From: Phormidesmis priestleyi ULC007
Lineage (GTDB): Bacteria; Cyanobacteriota; Cyanobacteriia; Leptolyngbyales; Leptolyngbyaceae
NCBI RefSeq assembly: GCF_001895925.1
Contig: NZ_MPPI01000019.1
Coordinates: 1-64,000, forward strand
Length of the DNA stretch: 64,000 nucleotides
Direction: 5' to 3'
Positions 28,140 through 37,116 of this stretch are shown here, in pieces. How positions within the stretch are numbered: the first letter of the stretch is position 1; every line of letters begins with the position of its first letter. The notes beneath the pieces are model-generated. The model saw nothing but the letters and a program-made list of their open reading frames with translations, searched no databases and was not told the origin of the DNA. The position numbers and the translations under genes were made by a program.

Positions 28140-28213
28140 TCGATGACCAGTGGAACTACAAGTCGAGCAGCAGTGGATGGTCTGCAACCTCCTCAGAAGG
28201 CTTGAACCTGGAG
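28140..28213 (+). repeat. 74-bp identical direct repeat, copy A
   Basis: TCGATGACCAGTGG...CTTGAACCTGGAG; identical to 28485-28558. Encodes DDQWNYKSSSSGWSATSSEG. The left copy lies exactly at the transposase-RTX junction. Confidence 0.92.
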
Positions 28214-28484
28214 CGCGACTTCAGCCAAGACCTCAACGAGGACAAAGCAATCGGGGATGCCGTTACATCGATCGAATCGGTGGGCAATACCACCTTGGTG
28301 CATGATGCTTTGAACAATCTGTCGGTTGAGAGCAACAGCGTCAAGCATTCAATTCTGTTGAACCAGAAGTTGGTGAAAGCAGACATGTTTGCAGGCTGGC
28401 AAGTGCTCGGAGCCGAAACGGTCAACGGTGAGAACCGTCTGTTGTGGAAGCTGGCTGCTACCAACGACCTCTATCTGTGGAATC

Positions 28485-28558
28485 TCGATGACCAGTGGAA
28501 CTACAAGTCGAGCAGCAGTGGATGGTCTGCAACCTCCTCAGAAGGCTTGAACCTGGAG
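28485..28558 (+). repeat. 74-bp identical direct repeat, copy B
   Basis: Second copy, 272 bp after the first ends, inside the Trp-rich module just before the RTX repeats. Full identity in a protein-repeat region suggests recent conversion or duplication. Confidence 0.92.
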
Positions 28559-29000
28559 GTTAATTTCCAAGTAGATGCCAATGGCGATGGCACACTCTAT
28601 GAGGCAAACAACGCCATTATGGGTGATGCAGATGCTAATACTCTCGATGGTGGAATAGGCAACGACATTCTTAACGGTGGAGCTAGTAACGATATTCTCA
28701 TTGGAGGCGCAGGCGACGATCTCCTTATTGGAGGGGCAGGCGATGATGCCTTAACAGGTGGGGTCGGGAAAGATCAGTTTGTCTTTGATTCGTTAACTGG
28801 AGGTGTTGATACTATTACCGACTTCTTGGTGGGAACTGACAAGCTTGCTGTGTCCGCTATAGGTTTTGGTGGCGGACTGGCTGCCAACGCTGAAATTACG
28901 GAAGCTCAGTTTGCCCTTGGCACGGCGGCAATGACCAGCAGCCACCGATTTATCTATGATGCTGCAAGGGGTGCTTTCTCCTTCGACTCAGATGGTTCTG

Positions 29001-29176
29001 ATGGGTGCGACCTCCATCCGATACATTGGAAAAAACCGATTACCTTTTGCTCCATAAGGGTTTTGAGTGCCTGTAAAATTGATCAATGAATAATCAAAAA
29101 GACTACTGTGAAATCGTTCAAAAACCTTATCAGCAGGAGGCTTGAGTCACTTTAGTATCAGGTAGAGGTCGCACCT
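29001..29176. mobile_element. 176-bp MITE-like insert in the RTX gene
   Basis: Ends carry GGTGCGACCT (29004) and AGGTCGCACC (to 29175). Internal inverted segments ATAAGGGTTTTGA and TTCAAAAACCTTAT can form a hairpin. GTTCTG precedes (28995-29000) and follows (29177-29182) the insert as a target duplication. Excision with one GTTCTG restores the RTX frame. No coding capacity. Confidence 0.85.
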
Positions 29177-29271
29177 GTTCTGCTTCAACCCCACAGATAC
29201 AAATTGCTACTCTTGGCAGTGGCTTGCTGATTACTCAATCTGACATCTTTGCTGCGGCTCCCAGGCAGTAG

Positions 29272-29807
29272 TTGAACTTGAAATGTGCCCATCTTGTTAC
29301 AATACTCCAGACAGTCTTCACAAAGGGGATGATTGCCAACGGCGGAACATGGGTTTCAGGCTCTTTATAATTCTGAGGTGACAATGAGGAATCAAGGGTT
29401 TTAGGCTCTTATTCAAAAATTGTGGTTGGGTCGAGGGGGAGTAGCTCTTCCGCCCATCCAAGTTAGATCCATCAACCAAAATGAGAGCAGGCATCACCTC
29501 CAGTTTTCCTGAGGTATTGCTCTAGCGTGATCCGAAATTCTTGCCAAGGTGCCACCCCACAGAGCGATGTCGTCGTCGCATTCCCCATCAGTTTTAGAAG
29601 GGTGGTCTATTGGGCACGATCGGGTTACATATTCACACGGCGTTGCTGAATGTAGGATTGGATCGTGAGTTATTTGCAGGTACACAAAAAAGCGTAGTCA
29701 GTCCAAAGGGGAACGCCGCCATGCTGATATTTGGTTTCTACCCAACGCTACTCGATCGTTCAACGCCAAGAGTTAGGGCTACTGGGGCAGATGGTCGCCC
29801 TTCCCTG
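29272..29807. other. Gene-free stretch, decayed
   Basis: I recognise no gene here. It lies between the RTX stop and an Rpn-like remnant, and short frames in it have no family features. It is probably degenerate mobile or accessory DNA. Confidence 0.4.
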
Positions 29808-29985
29808 TCTACTCGAACCGTTACGATCGAGAACCTCCTCAAAGTCCGCTTTGGTGCCCTTGATACACAGCTTTCTGACCTAGTATGAGCCGCTCTTAGC
29901 CTTGTCACCCGAAGAATTTACGCCGCTTTTGCTACAGCAATCTCGCGAACAGTTGGTCGATCGCTTCTCAAGCCAGAACTCTTAA
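29808..29985 (+). pseudogene. C-terminal remnant of an Rpn/DUF4351-like protein, frameshifted
   Basis: One frame reads ENLLKVRFGALDTQLSDLV. After a one-base shift near 29885 the next frame reads EPLLALSPEEFTPLLLQQSRE and QLVDRFSSQNS with a stop at 29985. Joined, this is the leucine-rich C-terminal helix pattern found in many cyanobacterial Rpn-type nuclease relatives. The rest of the gene is missing. Confidence 0.55.
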
Positions 29986-31454
29986 AAAAACTTGATTTTA
30001 CGAGAAGCGTAGAGGCACATTTGCAGCAAAATCAAGCCTTCACGGACATGAGCAATGTTGGATGCCCCATAAGTGCGAGGTTGATAGCGCACAGGCACAT
30101 CGACCATGTGTAAGCTCAACTTTGTGGCACCAAACAGCAGATCAAAATCTCCGAAGGGGTCAAAGTCTCCAAAATAGCTGCGCCCGGCGGCGATTTTTTC
30201 GTAGTCTTCACGCCGCAAAACTTTTGTGCCACACAGCGTATCTTTTAACGGTTGCCCCAACAGAAACGAAAACGTCAGACTAAAGAACTTGTTTGCCCAA
30301 TTATTCAGCCAAGGCATCGCTTCACCCGATCGGGGATAGACCAACCGAGAACCATTGGCAAATTCTCCGCGACCGGAAGTGATCACTGCAAAAAAATGGG
30401 GCAAGTCTTCAGGCTGAACGGTCAAATCAGCATCTAGAATTATCAAAATATCGCCGATCGCGTGATCAAATCCTAATCGCACTGCGTCGGCTTTTCCCTT
30501 TCCTAATTGCTGAAATGCTTTGAGAGTAAAGCGATCGTGCCCCTGCTGCACCACTCGCTGAATCTCTGCCCAGGTGTGATCTTGAGAATGTCCTTCTACA
30601 AAGATGACTTCGGTGTGTTTGCCCAACTGCGGGAGACGATCGATCGCGCCCCGAATATTACCCGCCTCGTTTCGGGCAGGAATGATCACTGAACACGTGT
30701 AATCATTGGCATCGGTGGCTGGGAGATCAGGTCTTGCAATCACATAATTCGTCAGACAAAGATGGTTGATTCCGGGCAGATGAGCGAGGATGCGATTGAA
30801 GAGAAACGCCAAGCCGGGAATGGGTTTGGGCATGAGAAAACGCCGACCCGATCGCACGGGCAAATAGCCTGTAATCTTCAGCAAATTTTGCACATCGGTC
30901 ATCGAAAGCCAGCTTTGAGGCGGCTGCGGACGACGCTGACCGATTCGTTCTGCGAGGTGTAATAGTGGCTGCCACAAGAAGTTATGAAACGTCAGAATTA
31001 GCCGCGTCCGAGGGTGACAAAAGGCTTGTAGCTGCTGCAAAGCCTGCTGGATGTCTCCCAAATGCCCTAACGTGCCCGACAGCACAATAAAGTCAAACGC
31101 AACATTGCTGCCAAGCTCTTTTGGAGTCAACGTTTCAACATCCCGACAATAGAACTGTAGATGAGGATATTTTGCCTTAGCAATGTCGATCGCAGTCTGA
31201 GAAAAATCAATTCCTACGCCCACATCTGGGTCTAGTGCAGCCAGAAGATTTCCGGTGCCACAGCCCACTTCTAAGAGGCGACTGCCTGGAGGAATCAAAA
31301 ATTGATGTAGGCGATCGAGATCCTGATAATAATATCCATTGCGACGGTTCCAGCGATCGAGGTCGGGTGCAATCTGATCAAAATAAGTTCTCACCTGCTG
31401 TTTAAAAGCATCTTTAAACAGCGAAGTCGTGGGTTGAGTCGTGGGTTGAGTCAC
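29982..31454 (-). CDS. Methyltransferase-glycosyltransferase family 2 fusion
   Basis: 490 residues. Residues ~20-230 are a class I SAM methyltransferase (motif I LLEVGCGTGNLLAAL, then GVGIDFSQTAID and a DFIVLSGTLGHL motif). From ~250 onward is a GT-A glycosyltransferase of family 2 (CSVIIPARNEAGNIRGAI, DxD-like ILDADLTVQPEDLP, GSRLVYPRSGEAM, CGTKVLRREDY). No membrane helix is seen except a weak one near NKFFSLTFSFLLGQP. The fusion suggests two steps on one glycan or lipid acceptor. Stop codon overlaps the remnant at 29985 by 4 bp. Confidence 0.9.
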   Translation of the reverse strand: MTQPTTQPTTSLFKDAFKQQVRTYFDQIAPDLDRWNRRNGYYYQDLDRLHQFLIPPGSRLLEVGCGTGNLLAALDPDVGVGIDFSQTAIDIAKAKYPHLQFYCRDVETLTPKELGSNVAFDFIVLSGTLGHLGDIQQALQQLQAFCHPRTRLILTFHNFLWQPLLHLAERIGQRRPQPPQSWLSMTDVQNLLKITGYLPVRSGRRFLMPKPIPGLAFLFNRILAHLPGINHLCLTNYVIARPDLPATDANDYTCSVIIPARNEAGNIRGAIDRLPQLGKHTEVIFVEGHSQDHTWAEIQRVVQQGHDRFTLKAFQQLGKGKADAVRLGFDHAIGDILIILDADLTVQPEDLPHFFAVITSGRGEFANGSRLVYPRSGEAMPWLNNWANKFFSLTFSFLLGQPLKDTLCGTKVLRREDYEKIAAGRSYFGDFDPFGDFDLLFGATKLSLHMVDVPVRYQPRTYGASNIAHVREGLILLQMCLYASRKIKFF

Positions 31455-31702
31455 AAGGGCAATTCTAGAAGATTGGTGCAGAGTCTATGCACAGAGGCAC
31501 CCAATTTTCTCACGTTTTGAAGGAGTCACCTTGATTTTAAAGCCGCACTGCATTAATAAAGTCTTATGTCTTCAGTGAGCGTAACAGATTTATCCTAAAT
31601 TTATTGTGTTGCACTTTAGTTCTATAAATATCTGAAAGACCGATCGTATTTTTGAGATTGCAGCGTTGAAAAAATCCCTACATTTTGGTGGGTGCAAACA
31701 AA

Positions 31703-33631
31703 ATGACCATAAAAAGATCTTCAATCGGTAGCCTCGCCCTACTCTTGAGCTTGGGAGCAACCTCGCAGCCCATCGCTGCCTCTTTGTCAATCAATCCAGT
31801 TTGGGCACAATCGGTTAACTTTTCGCTGCCTAGCTCAGTGCCTCAAGGAACGACCATTCAGATTAACGGCTCAACCAGCATGGCAAGCATCAATCAGTCG
31901 TTAAAGCAGCGCTTTGAGCAGCAATATCCTGGCACAAAGGTCAACATCGCAACCGGTGGCACCTCGGATGGGATACAAGCCTTGCTCGACGGAAAAGCAG
32001 ATTTAGCCGCGATCGGTCGCCCGTTAACGGCTCAAGAAAAAGCTCAAGGCTTAGTCGCTGTGCCAGTCGCGCGCGATAAAATTGCGATCGTGGTAGGCAC
32101 CAAAAATCCCCTATCAAAAAGTTTGGATATCAACCAGTTCGCCAAAATATTTAGGGGTGAGATCAAGAACTGGTCAGAAGTGGGCGGAAAAGCAGGCGCA
32201 ATTCGTGTGGTCGATCGACCCGCAGTGAATGATACTCGCCAGGCATTCCGCAACTATCCAGCTTTTAAAGGTGCCCCCTTTGAGACGGGTGCCACTGCCG
32301 ATAAGCTCAACGATGAAAGCACGGCGGCAGTGATTCAAAAACTAGGGGCGAACGGAATTAGCTATCTCCCGGCTAATCAAGTGCGCGGTCAGGCTGGCGT
32401 GAAAGCTATTCCCATGCACGGGACGGCTCCGACCAATCCTAAATATCCGTTCTCGCAGGCTTTGTTTTACGTCTATAAAGCAGAAACTCCTCCCAGCACG
32501 GCAGTGCAGGCGTTTTTGGGCTACACGGCTGCAAAAGCAGGTCAGGAAGCGATCAAAGCGTCTGGGGTTGAAGCGATCGCGCTCAATTCTGTGGACGCAA
32601 AAGCGGCTCCTCTAGCAACGAAACCGATCGCTGCTGCTAATGGGAAGGTAAATTCTGCTGGTAATGCTGGCGCTAACAAAGCCGCAAAGAATTCTGCTGG
32701 CAACAAAGCCGCTTCGCTGAATGCTCCCACGCCGAGTCAGACGGCTGACCCCAATGGTAAAACCGCCGTGCTGCCTTCTTCTGGAGCAACCAGCGCAACT
32801 GAGTCAGACGGGGGAATGCCTTCTTGGTGGTGGCTGCTGCCGTTGGGATCACTGGCGGCGCTCTTTTGGATGTTGGGCAAAGAGCGATCGCGCCCGTCTC
32901 CCCAGGCTTATAATGACCCGGCTGGCTACGATGACACAAACTTTCCTGGAGGATTTGACCCGCATCAGTCTGAGCCAGATTTTGACGGAACTCGATCGCA
33001 ACTCAACGATCCTTTAGATCCAACGGTGACATCTGACCCGATCGCGGGTTCTCCTAACTTTCTGGGAGAAGCCACAAATTTGGCAGATGGCGCAGCTACA
33101 GCAGGCGGATCGACGTTGGCAGCAGGTGCCGCGATCGCAGGTGGGGCAGGAGCTGCCGCGTGGTCGTTTCTATCGAGTCATCAAGGATCGAGTCATCAAG
33201 CATCGGACGATCAAGCTCAACCAAACTCCTCGCGCCTGAATGCAGAAACGGAGGCGGCTCCGAGCAATGGGCTAGACAACCTTCCTAACGTTGAGACGCA
33301 AGGGCAGATTAGCATTTTGCCGCGCAGTGCTGAGTGGGCGACCCTTCGATGGGATGTGCCGCGATCGCTCAGAGCAGACGTGCCCCGCCAAGGAAGAGAG
33401 CGTTTAGTGGTGAGGCTTTATGATGTCACAGGGCTTGACCTGGCGACCCAAACTCCCGACAAATTTCAGCAGTTTGACTGTGACGATTTGGCGCTGAGTT
33501 GCAACGTGCCGATCCCCGCCAGCGATCGTACCTATATGGCTGAGATTGGCTATTTGAGTGCCGACGATCACTGGACGCGATTTGCCCGATCGACTCCGGT
33601 TTGGATTCCTGCTACCAATCGGATGGGTTAG
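31703..33631 (+). CDS. PstS-like solute-binding domain, membrane helix and DUF4912 fusion
   Basis: 642 residues from ATG 31703; the TTG at 31685 is less likely. Signal peptide ending near VWAQS. Residues ~30-270 form a phosphate-binding-type domain (INGSTSMASINQSLKQRF, TGGTSDGIQALLDGKADLAAIGR). A low-complexity Ala-rich linker is followed by one membrane helix (WWWLLPLGSLAALFWML), an acidic linker, and a C-terminal DUF4912 domain (LRWDVPRSLRADVP, LVVRLYDVTGLDL, YMAEIGYLS). The binding domain would lie outside and DUF4912 inside, or both may be tethered. A palindrome follows the stop. Confidence 0.88.
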   Translation: MTIKRSSIGSLALLLSLGATSQPIAASLSINPVWAQSVNFSLPSSVPQGTTIQINGSTSMASINQSLKQRFEQQYPGTKVNIATGGTSDGIQALLDGKADLAAIGRPLTAQEKAQGLVAVPVARDKIAIVVGTKNPLSKSLDINQFAKIFRGEIKNWSEVGGKAGAIRVVDRPAVNDTRQAFRNYPAFKGAPFETGATADKLNDESTAAVIQKLGANGISYLPANQVRGQAGVKAIPMHGTAPTNPKYPFSQALFYVYKAETPPSTAVQAFLGYTAAKAGQEAIKASGVEAIALNSVDAKAAPLATKPIAAANGKVNSAGNAGANKAAKNSAGNKAASLNAPTPSQTADPNGKTAVLPSSGATSATESDGGMPSWWWLLPLGSLAALFWMLGKERSRPSPQAYNDPAGYDDTNFPGGFDPHQSEPDFDGTRSQLNDPLDPTVTSDPIAGSPNFLGEATNLADGAATAGGSTLAAGAAIAGGAGAAAWSFLSSHQGSSHQASDDQAQPNSSRLNAETEAAPSNGLDNLPNVETQGQISILPRSAEWATLRWDVPRSLRADVPRQGRERLVVRLYDVTGLDLATQTPDKFQQFDCDDLALSCNVPIPASDRTYMAEIGYLSADDHWTRFARSTPVWIPATNRMG

Positions 33632-33634
33632 CGT

Positions 33635-33667
33635 AGACCTCGGAGGTTTTGAAAACCTCCGAGGTCT
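33635..33667. terminator. Perfect palindrome after the PBP-DUF4912 gene
   Basis: AGACCTCGGAGGTTTT, one G, then AAAACCTCCGAGGTCT. A 16-bp stem with a minimal loop, lying 4 bp after the stop. It may act as a terminator without a strong T tail, or be an interspersed repeat. Confidence 0.65.
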
Positions 33668-33720
33668 GGTCTTGGCGGAGTTGGGAACCTTAAGGGAACT
33701 GTTGCATGCAAACCTTCTCC

Positions 33721-34011
33721 ATGCCGCGTCGCTATCTCACATTCTAGCCAGACTATTACTACCATCTCTACAATCGCGGTAACGATCGTAATCTCATCTT
33801 TTTTGAATGGGAAAACTACCTGTACTTTTTGCGCCTCGTGCGCCGACATTTGATTGAACAAACGCTTGATGTGCTGGCATATTGCTTGATGCCCAATCAT
33901 TACCATTTGTTGGTGCGGTGTAAAACAGATGAAATATCTGGAGCGATGCAGCGGTTATCGGTGGCATACACTAACACCTTTGCATTGTGCCTGCCCACAA
34001 CACCGTTTTGA
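33721..34011 (+). pseudogene. REP-associated tyrosine transposase (RAYT/TnpA-REP), broken
   Basis: From ATG 33721 the frame reads MPRRYLTF, a TAG at 33745, then PDYYYHLYNRGNDRNLIFFE and the HUH motif MPNHYHLLVRC. YLAYCLMPNHYHLL-type context identifies a Y1 transposase of the RAYT group. Similarity ends near SVAYTNTF, where the TnpB element abuts (34008). The distal part, including the rest of the domain, is absent on both sides. Two lesions (nonsense and truncation) make it inactive. Confidence 0.83.
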
Positions 34012-34040
34012 CATACTCCCCGGCGTAAACGCCCGGGGAT
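34008..34040 (-). ncRNA. Right-end hairpin of the TnpB element, probable end of an omega RNA
   Basis: On the minus strand a CCCCGGGCGTTTACGCCGGGG hairpin is followed by AGTATGTCAA, the terminal pattern of IS605-type right ends. It begins about 10 bp beyond the tnpB stop. In TnpB systems the transcript of this end supplies the guide RNA, and the guide would be the flanking RAYT sequence. The RNA itself is inferred. Confidence 0.6.
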
Positions 34041-34047
34041 TCTGGGA

Positions 34048-35172
34048 TCAGACAGCGATTGCAGGCAAAGCCCGTCTGACATCACCTAACCCAACAGTTG
34101 ATGCCCCAACTGCTTGAATGTTCTTAGCCGCGTTTTCATCGCGCCCATTGATTGACTGGCAGGATGGACAGCGCCATTCCCTGACTGACAAATCCAACTC
34201 TTTGAGGACATGACCACACTCAAAGCAGGTCTTGCTCGATGGATACCAACGGTCGATATAGACCGTCAGCTTGCCTTTCTTTTGGGCAACCCAGTCGAGA
34301 ATTTGCAGAAACTCTCTCAGGGCTAAATCAGAGATTTTGCGACCGCACAAGCGCTGCATTCCTTTCAGGTTCAACGTCTCAAAGCACAACACATCAAACC
34401 TGTCCGTCAGGTCATGCGCCAACTTCCAGAACCAATCAGAGCGACGATTCGCCACGTCTTCATGTTTGCGAACCAAATGCTTTCTAGCTCGTTCCCGATT
34501 GGCTGAACCCTTCACCTTTTTAGAGTGCTGACGATTCGCTTTCTTAATCGCAGTCAGCGATTGTTTGAGGAATTGCGGCGATTCAATCTGGGAGCCATCC
34601 GAGACCGTAAGGAACGTTTTCAAGCCAAAATCAAAGCCAGCGATGCGACTCGTCTCGACTTTGATTTCAGGAATATCCACGCTGTCAACGACCACGACCA
34701 TAAACAACTCCCCTAATGGAGTCCGTTTGATCGTCAACGTCTTGACCGTGCCCTCAATTTCTCTGGAGTTCCAATACTGATAGACCTTCGCTCCAATCTT
34801 GATGCGATTGCCACCCAAGAACTTGTAACCAGCTTGCTTGAGGGTGAACGATTTGTACCTTCTGACTTTCTTGAAGTTGGGCGGTCTAACTCCTTTTTTG
34901 GGGTGTTTGAAAAACAGTTGATAGGCTTTCTCAATGCGCTGGCAGATATCTTGCACCGCTTGGGAGCCGACTAGCTGCCAGAACTCTTTGCGCTGCCGCA
35001 GTTTGGCAATGTGAGCCTGAAGTTTCGCACAGTTCAAGTGTTTGCCCCACATTCGGTAGTAGCGTTTGTGGAGAGCAATACAGTGGTTATAGATGACTCC
35101 AGCCGCATTAATTGAGCGCTTGAGAAATCGATTCCGCTTGTGATTGTACAACTTGAACTTCAAGGTTTTCAT
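34048..35172 (-). CDS. tnpB: TnpB-type RNA-guided nuclease of an IS200/IS605-like element
   Basis: 374 residues. N-terminal MKTLKFKLYNHKRNRFLKR and helix-turn-helix region, then a RuvC core with Asp in GFDFGLKTFLTV, Glu in CFETLNLKGMQR and Asp in NGRDENAAKNI. A Cys4 zinc finger (CFECGHVLKELDLSVREWRCPSC) sits between the last two. All residues needed for cleavage are visible, so the protein may be active. No TnpA is present on the element. The right-end hairpin is at 34018-34038, and a divergent small reading frame starts about 50 bp upstream. Confidence 0.92.
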   Translation of the reverse strand: MKTLKFKLYNHKRNRFLKRSINAAGVIYNHCIALHKRYYRMWGKHLNCAKLQAHIAKLRQRKEFWQLVGSQAVQDICQRIEKAYQLFFKHPKKGVRPPNFKKVRRYKSFTLKQAGYKFLGGNRIKIGAKVYQYWNSREIEGTVKTLTIKRTPLGELFMVVVVDSVDIPEIKVETSRIAGFDFGLKTFLTVSDGSQIESPQFLKQSLTAIKKANRQHSKKVKGSANRERARKHLVRKHEDVANRRSDWFWKLAHDLTDRFDVLCFETLNLKGMQRLCGRKISDLALREFLQILDWVAQKKGKLTVYIDRWYPSSKTCFECGHVLKELDLSVREWRCPSCQSINGRDENAAKNIQAVGASTVGLGDVRRALPAIAV

Positions 35173-35212
35173 GGGTCTATGGTAGCATTAATCGTATAGA
35201 CAACGTATAGAT

Positions 35213-35410
35213 AACAATGAAAACAGTATAAATCTTCGGGTTGAGGAGTCTAGGCACCAAAAGCTTAGAGATGTTGCAAAGGAGCGGAAAAAGACAATGA
35301 CTCAATTGATAGAAGATTGGATAGACAGACTTCCGAATCCAAACAAGGAGATCTCTGTGGCTGAAGCAGCGCTCAGACCTGAAGGAGGGTTTCCCTCCGT
35401 AGGGGACTGA
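35213..35410 (+). pseudogene. Small ribbon-helix-helix-like ORF divergent from tnpB, likely frameshifted
   Basis: The frame reads INLRVEESRHQKLRDVAKER, then KKTMTQLIEDWIDRLPN, and ends EAALRPEGGFPSVGD. The strand-helix-helix pattern is that of short CopG-like proteins. An ATG at 35217 (KTV) lies one base out of frame and hits a stop; adding one base would join it to the rest. No other start is seen. The left end of the element (palindrome CGGGAACC...GGTTCCCG at about 35434-35479) follows it. Confidence 0.5.
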
Positions 35411-35544
35411 GTAAGAAGCTACGCGGGAACCCGATTCTTCATCCCCGTCGTAAACGAGCAGGGCTTTAACGGTTCCCGAACCCTCCGTTCCGGTAAGTCT
35501 CAGCTTTCCTTTTTCGCTCTACCCTCCGTCGAACTCACGTTGTT

Positions 35545-36756
35545 TTAAGAAATTTCTTGCACAAGATCTAGCAATTGATGCGCCATCTGCAATTTGCTGC
35601 CCAGCGGAATGTGGACTTGACGACCCGATCGATCGATAAACACCGCCTGATTCATATCTACTCCAAAGCCACTATTTGGCTGGTCGATCGGATTCGCCAC
35701 AATCGCATCGAGTTTTTTGCGCTGCAACTTCTCTAAAGCTGGCGTGATGATATCGCCCGATTGAGCCGCAAACCCGATCAGTCGCTGGTCAGGCTGTTTG
35801 AGCGTTGACAACTCTGCAACAATATCGGGCACTGGAGATAGCGGTAAACGATCGGGCAAATCTCGTTTGGCTAATTTCTCAGCACTGTAGGTCGTGGGTT
35901 TGACATCTGCCACCGCCGCCGCCATCACAATCCAATCAGCATCAGAAAAACACTCTCGCATAACTTGCTGCATTTCTGCCGCACTAGTGACCGAAATCGT
36001 GCGAATGTTGCGGAGAGGAGCCAGCAAATGAGGCTCGATCGCCGCGTGAACTAAGGTGACGATCGCTCCCCGATGCAAAGCTGCCTGAGCCAATGCCACA
36101 CCCATTTTGCCTGTCGAAGGATTGCCAATAAATCGCACCGGATCGAGAAATTCTCGTGTGCCTCCGGCGCTGATTAAAACTCGTTTTCCAGTTAAATCCC
36201 GTTTGCCGTGAGTGTGCAGAAGCGAAACGATTTGGGGCAATAGTTCTTCGGGTTCTGCCATGCGTCCGGTGCCAACTCGATCGCACGCCAAAACGCCCTC
36301 ACCCGGATTGGCGACATGATAACGCGAGTCAGTCTGAATCTGTTGCCAATTGCGCTGTACGCTCTGCTGCTGCCACATATCAGTATTCATCGCGGGGGCA
36401 AGCAGCACCGGGCAAATCGAAGCCAGCACGGTGTTGGTTAGCAGATTATCTGCCATTCCATAAGTCAGTTTTGCCAACGTGTTAGCGGTGAGCGGCGCAA
36501 TCACAAACACTTCCGCCCATTCACCGAGAACGATATGAAGCGGACGATCGTGCGTCGGTTGCCAAAAAGAATCGTCTGTGTGAGCAGAATGACGGCTGAG
36601 TGTAGCGAACGTCAACGGAGTCACAAATGCTTTGGCAGAGTCAGTCAAAATCACCTGCACCTCTGCCCCCGCTTTTGCCAACGTTGAGACAACCGCACAA
36701 ACTTTGTAGGCAGCGATTCCGCCGCCTACGCCGATTAAAATGCGTCTTCCCTGCAT
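35545..36756 (-). CDS. coaBC: Phosphopantothenoylcysteine decarboxylase / phosphopantothenate-cysteine ligase
   Basis: 403 residues, two steps of coenzyme A synthesis in one chain. CoaC half (1-~185): flavin-binding start [17 protein letters not shown], active-site His in [25 protein letters not shown] and [11 protein letters not shown]. CoaB half: [40 protein letters not shown] and [13 protein letters not shown]. Complete, with an ordinary start. The DUF2555 gene lies just upstream on the same strand (gap 9 bp). Confidence 0.97.
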   Translation of the reverse strand: MQGRRILIGVGGGIAAYKVCAVVSTLAKAGAEVQVILTDSAKAFVTPLTFATLSRHSAHTDDSFWQPTHDRPLHIVLGEWAEVFVIAPLTANTLAKLTYGMADNLLTNTVLASICPVLLAPAMNTDMWQQQSVQRNWQQIQTDSRYHVANPGEGVLACDRVGTGRMAEPEELLPQIVSLLHTHGKRDLTGKRVLISAGGTREFLDPVRFIGNPSTGKMGVALAQAALHRGAIVTLVHAAIEPHLLAPLRNIRTISVTSAAEMQQVMRECFSDADWIVMAAAVADVKPTTYSAEKLAKRDLPDRLPLSPVPDIVAELSTLKQPDQRLIGFAAQSGDIITPALEKLQRKKLDAIVANPIDQPNSGFGVDMNQAVFIDRSGRQVHIPLGSKLQMAHQLLDLVQEIS

Positions 36757-36765
36757 GCGCGTTTT

Positions 36766-36978
36766 CTAGGCTTCGTCAAACGATTCTAGATCTAGCAGAT
36801 AGAGATAGGGTTCGACCAATATGGGGCGCTGGAAGGCGATCGCCCGCAGCAAATGCCAGTCGTTTAGCCCATCAAACACATTGTCATAGTCATCTTGCTC
36901 TAGTCGTGTAGCCAAGTCTGCTACTTCAACTTCTGTCAATTTAGAGACATCTCTCTGCTCAATATTTGAAGTCGTCAT
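36766..36978 (-). CDS. DUF2555 protein
   Basis: 70 residues from ATG 36978, chosen because GGGAGG lies upstream; six more codons are open. Ends DWHLLRAIAFQRPILVEPYLYLLDLESFDEA, the DUF2555 signature of cyanobacteria and plastids. Function unknown. Located 9 bp before coaBC on the same strand, so probably translated from the same mRNA. Confidence 0.9.
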   Translation of the reverse strand: MTTSNIEQRDVSKLTEVEVADLATRLEQDDYDNVFDGLNDWHLLRAIAFQRPILVEPYLYLLDLESFDEA

Positions 36979-37116
36979 AATCTGCGCCTCCCTCAATCTG
37001 TTCTCGCATGTTAGCCAACTTTAACCACACTAACCCATCTTTTCGCACGAAATTTTACTTCAGCACTGGGGAGGATGCTGAACTATAAAGTTTCAAGTCA
37101 TTTGATGAATGATTTC

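Larger units (their letters stand above)
28140..29271 (+). pseudogene. RTX-type calcium-binding protein gene, 5' end replaced and 3' end interrupted
   Basis: In frame with the truncated transposase, so an apparent chimera of 467 residues starts at 27686. The RTX part has two copies of a Trp-rich module (AGWQVLGAETVNGENRLLW, then DDQWNYKSSSS). Nonapeptide repeats GGIGNDILNGG, GGAGDDLLIGG and GGAGDDALTGG follow, then the usual cap (GKDQFVFDSLTGGVDTITDF). A 176-bp insert at 29001-29176 breaks it; removing the insert and one 6-bp duplicate restores SDGSASTPQIQIATLGSG and a stop at 29271. RTX proteins are exported by the HlyB/HlyD system whose remains lie beside it. Confidence 0.85.

Noticed and set aside
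29610-29888. A 92-residue gene over the Rpn-like remnant
   Set aside because: Only its last part has family-like sequence and it is frameshifted; the N-terminal part has no support.
35518-35537. Another MITE-like end (CGTCGAACTCACGTTG) next to coaBC
   Set aside because: Only about 15 bases match, with no core or second end; too short to call.
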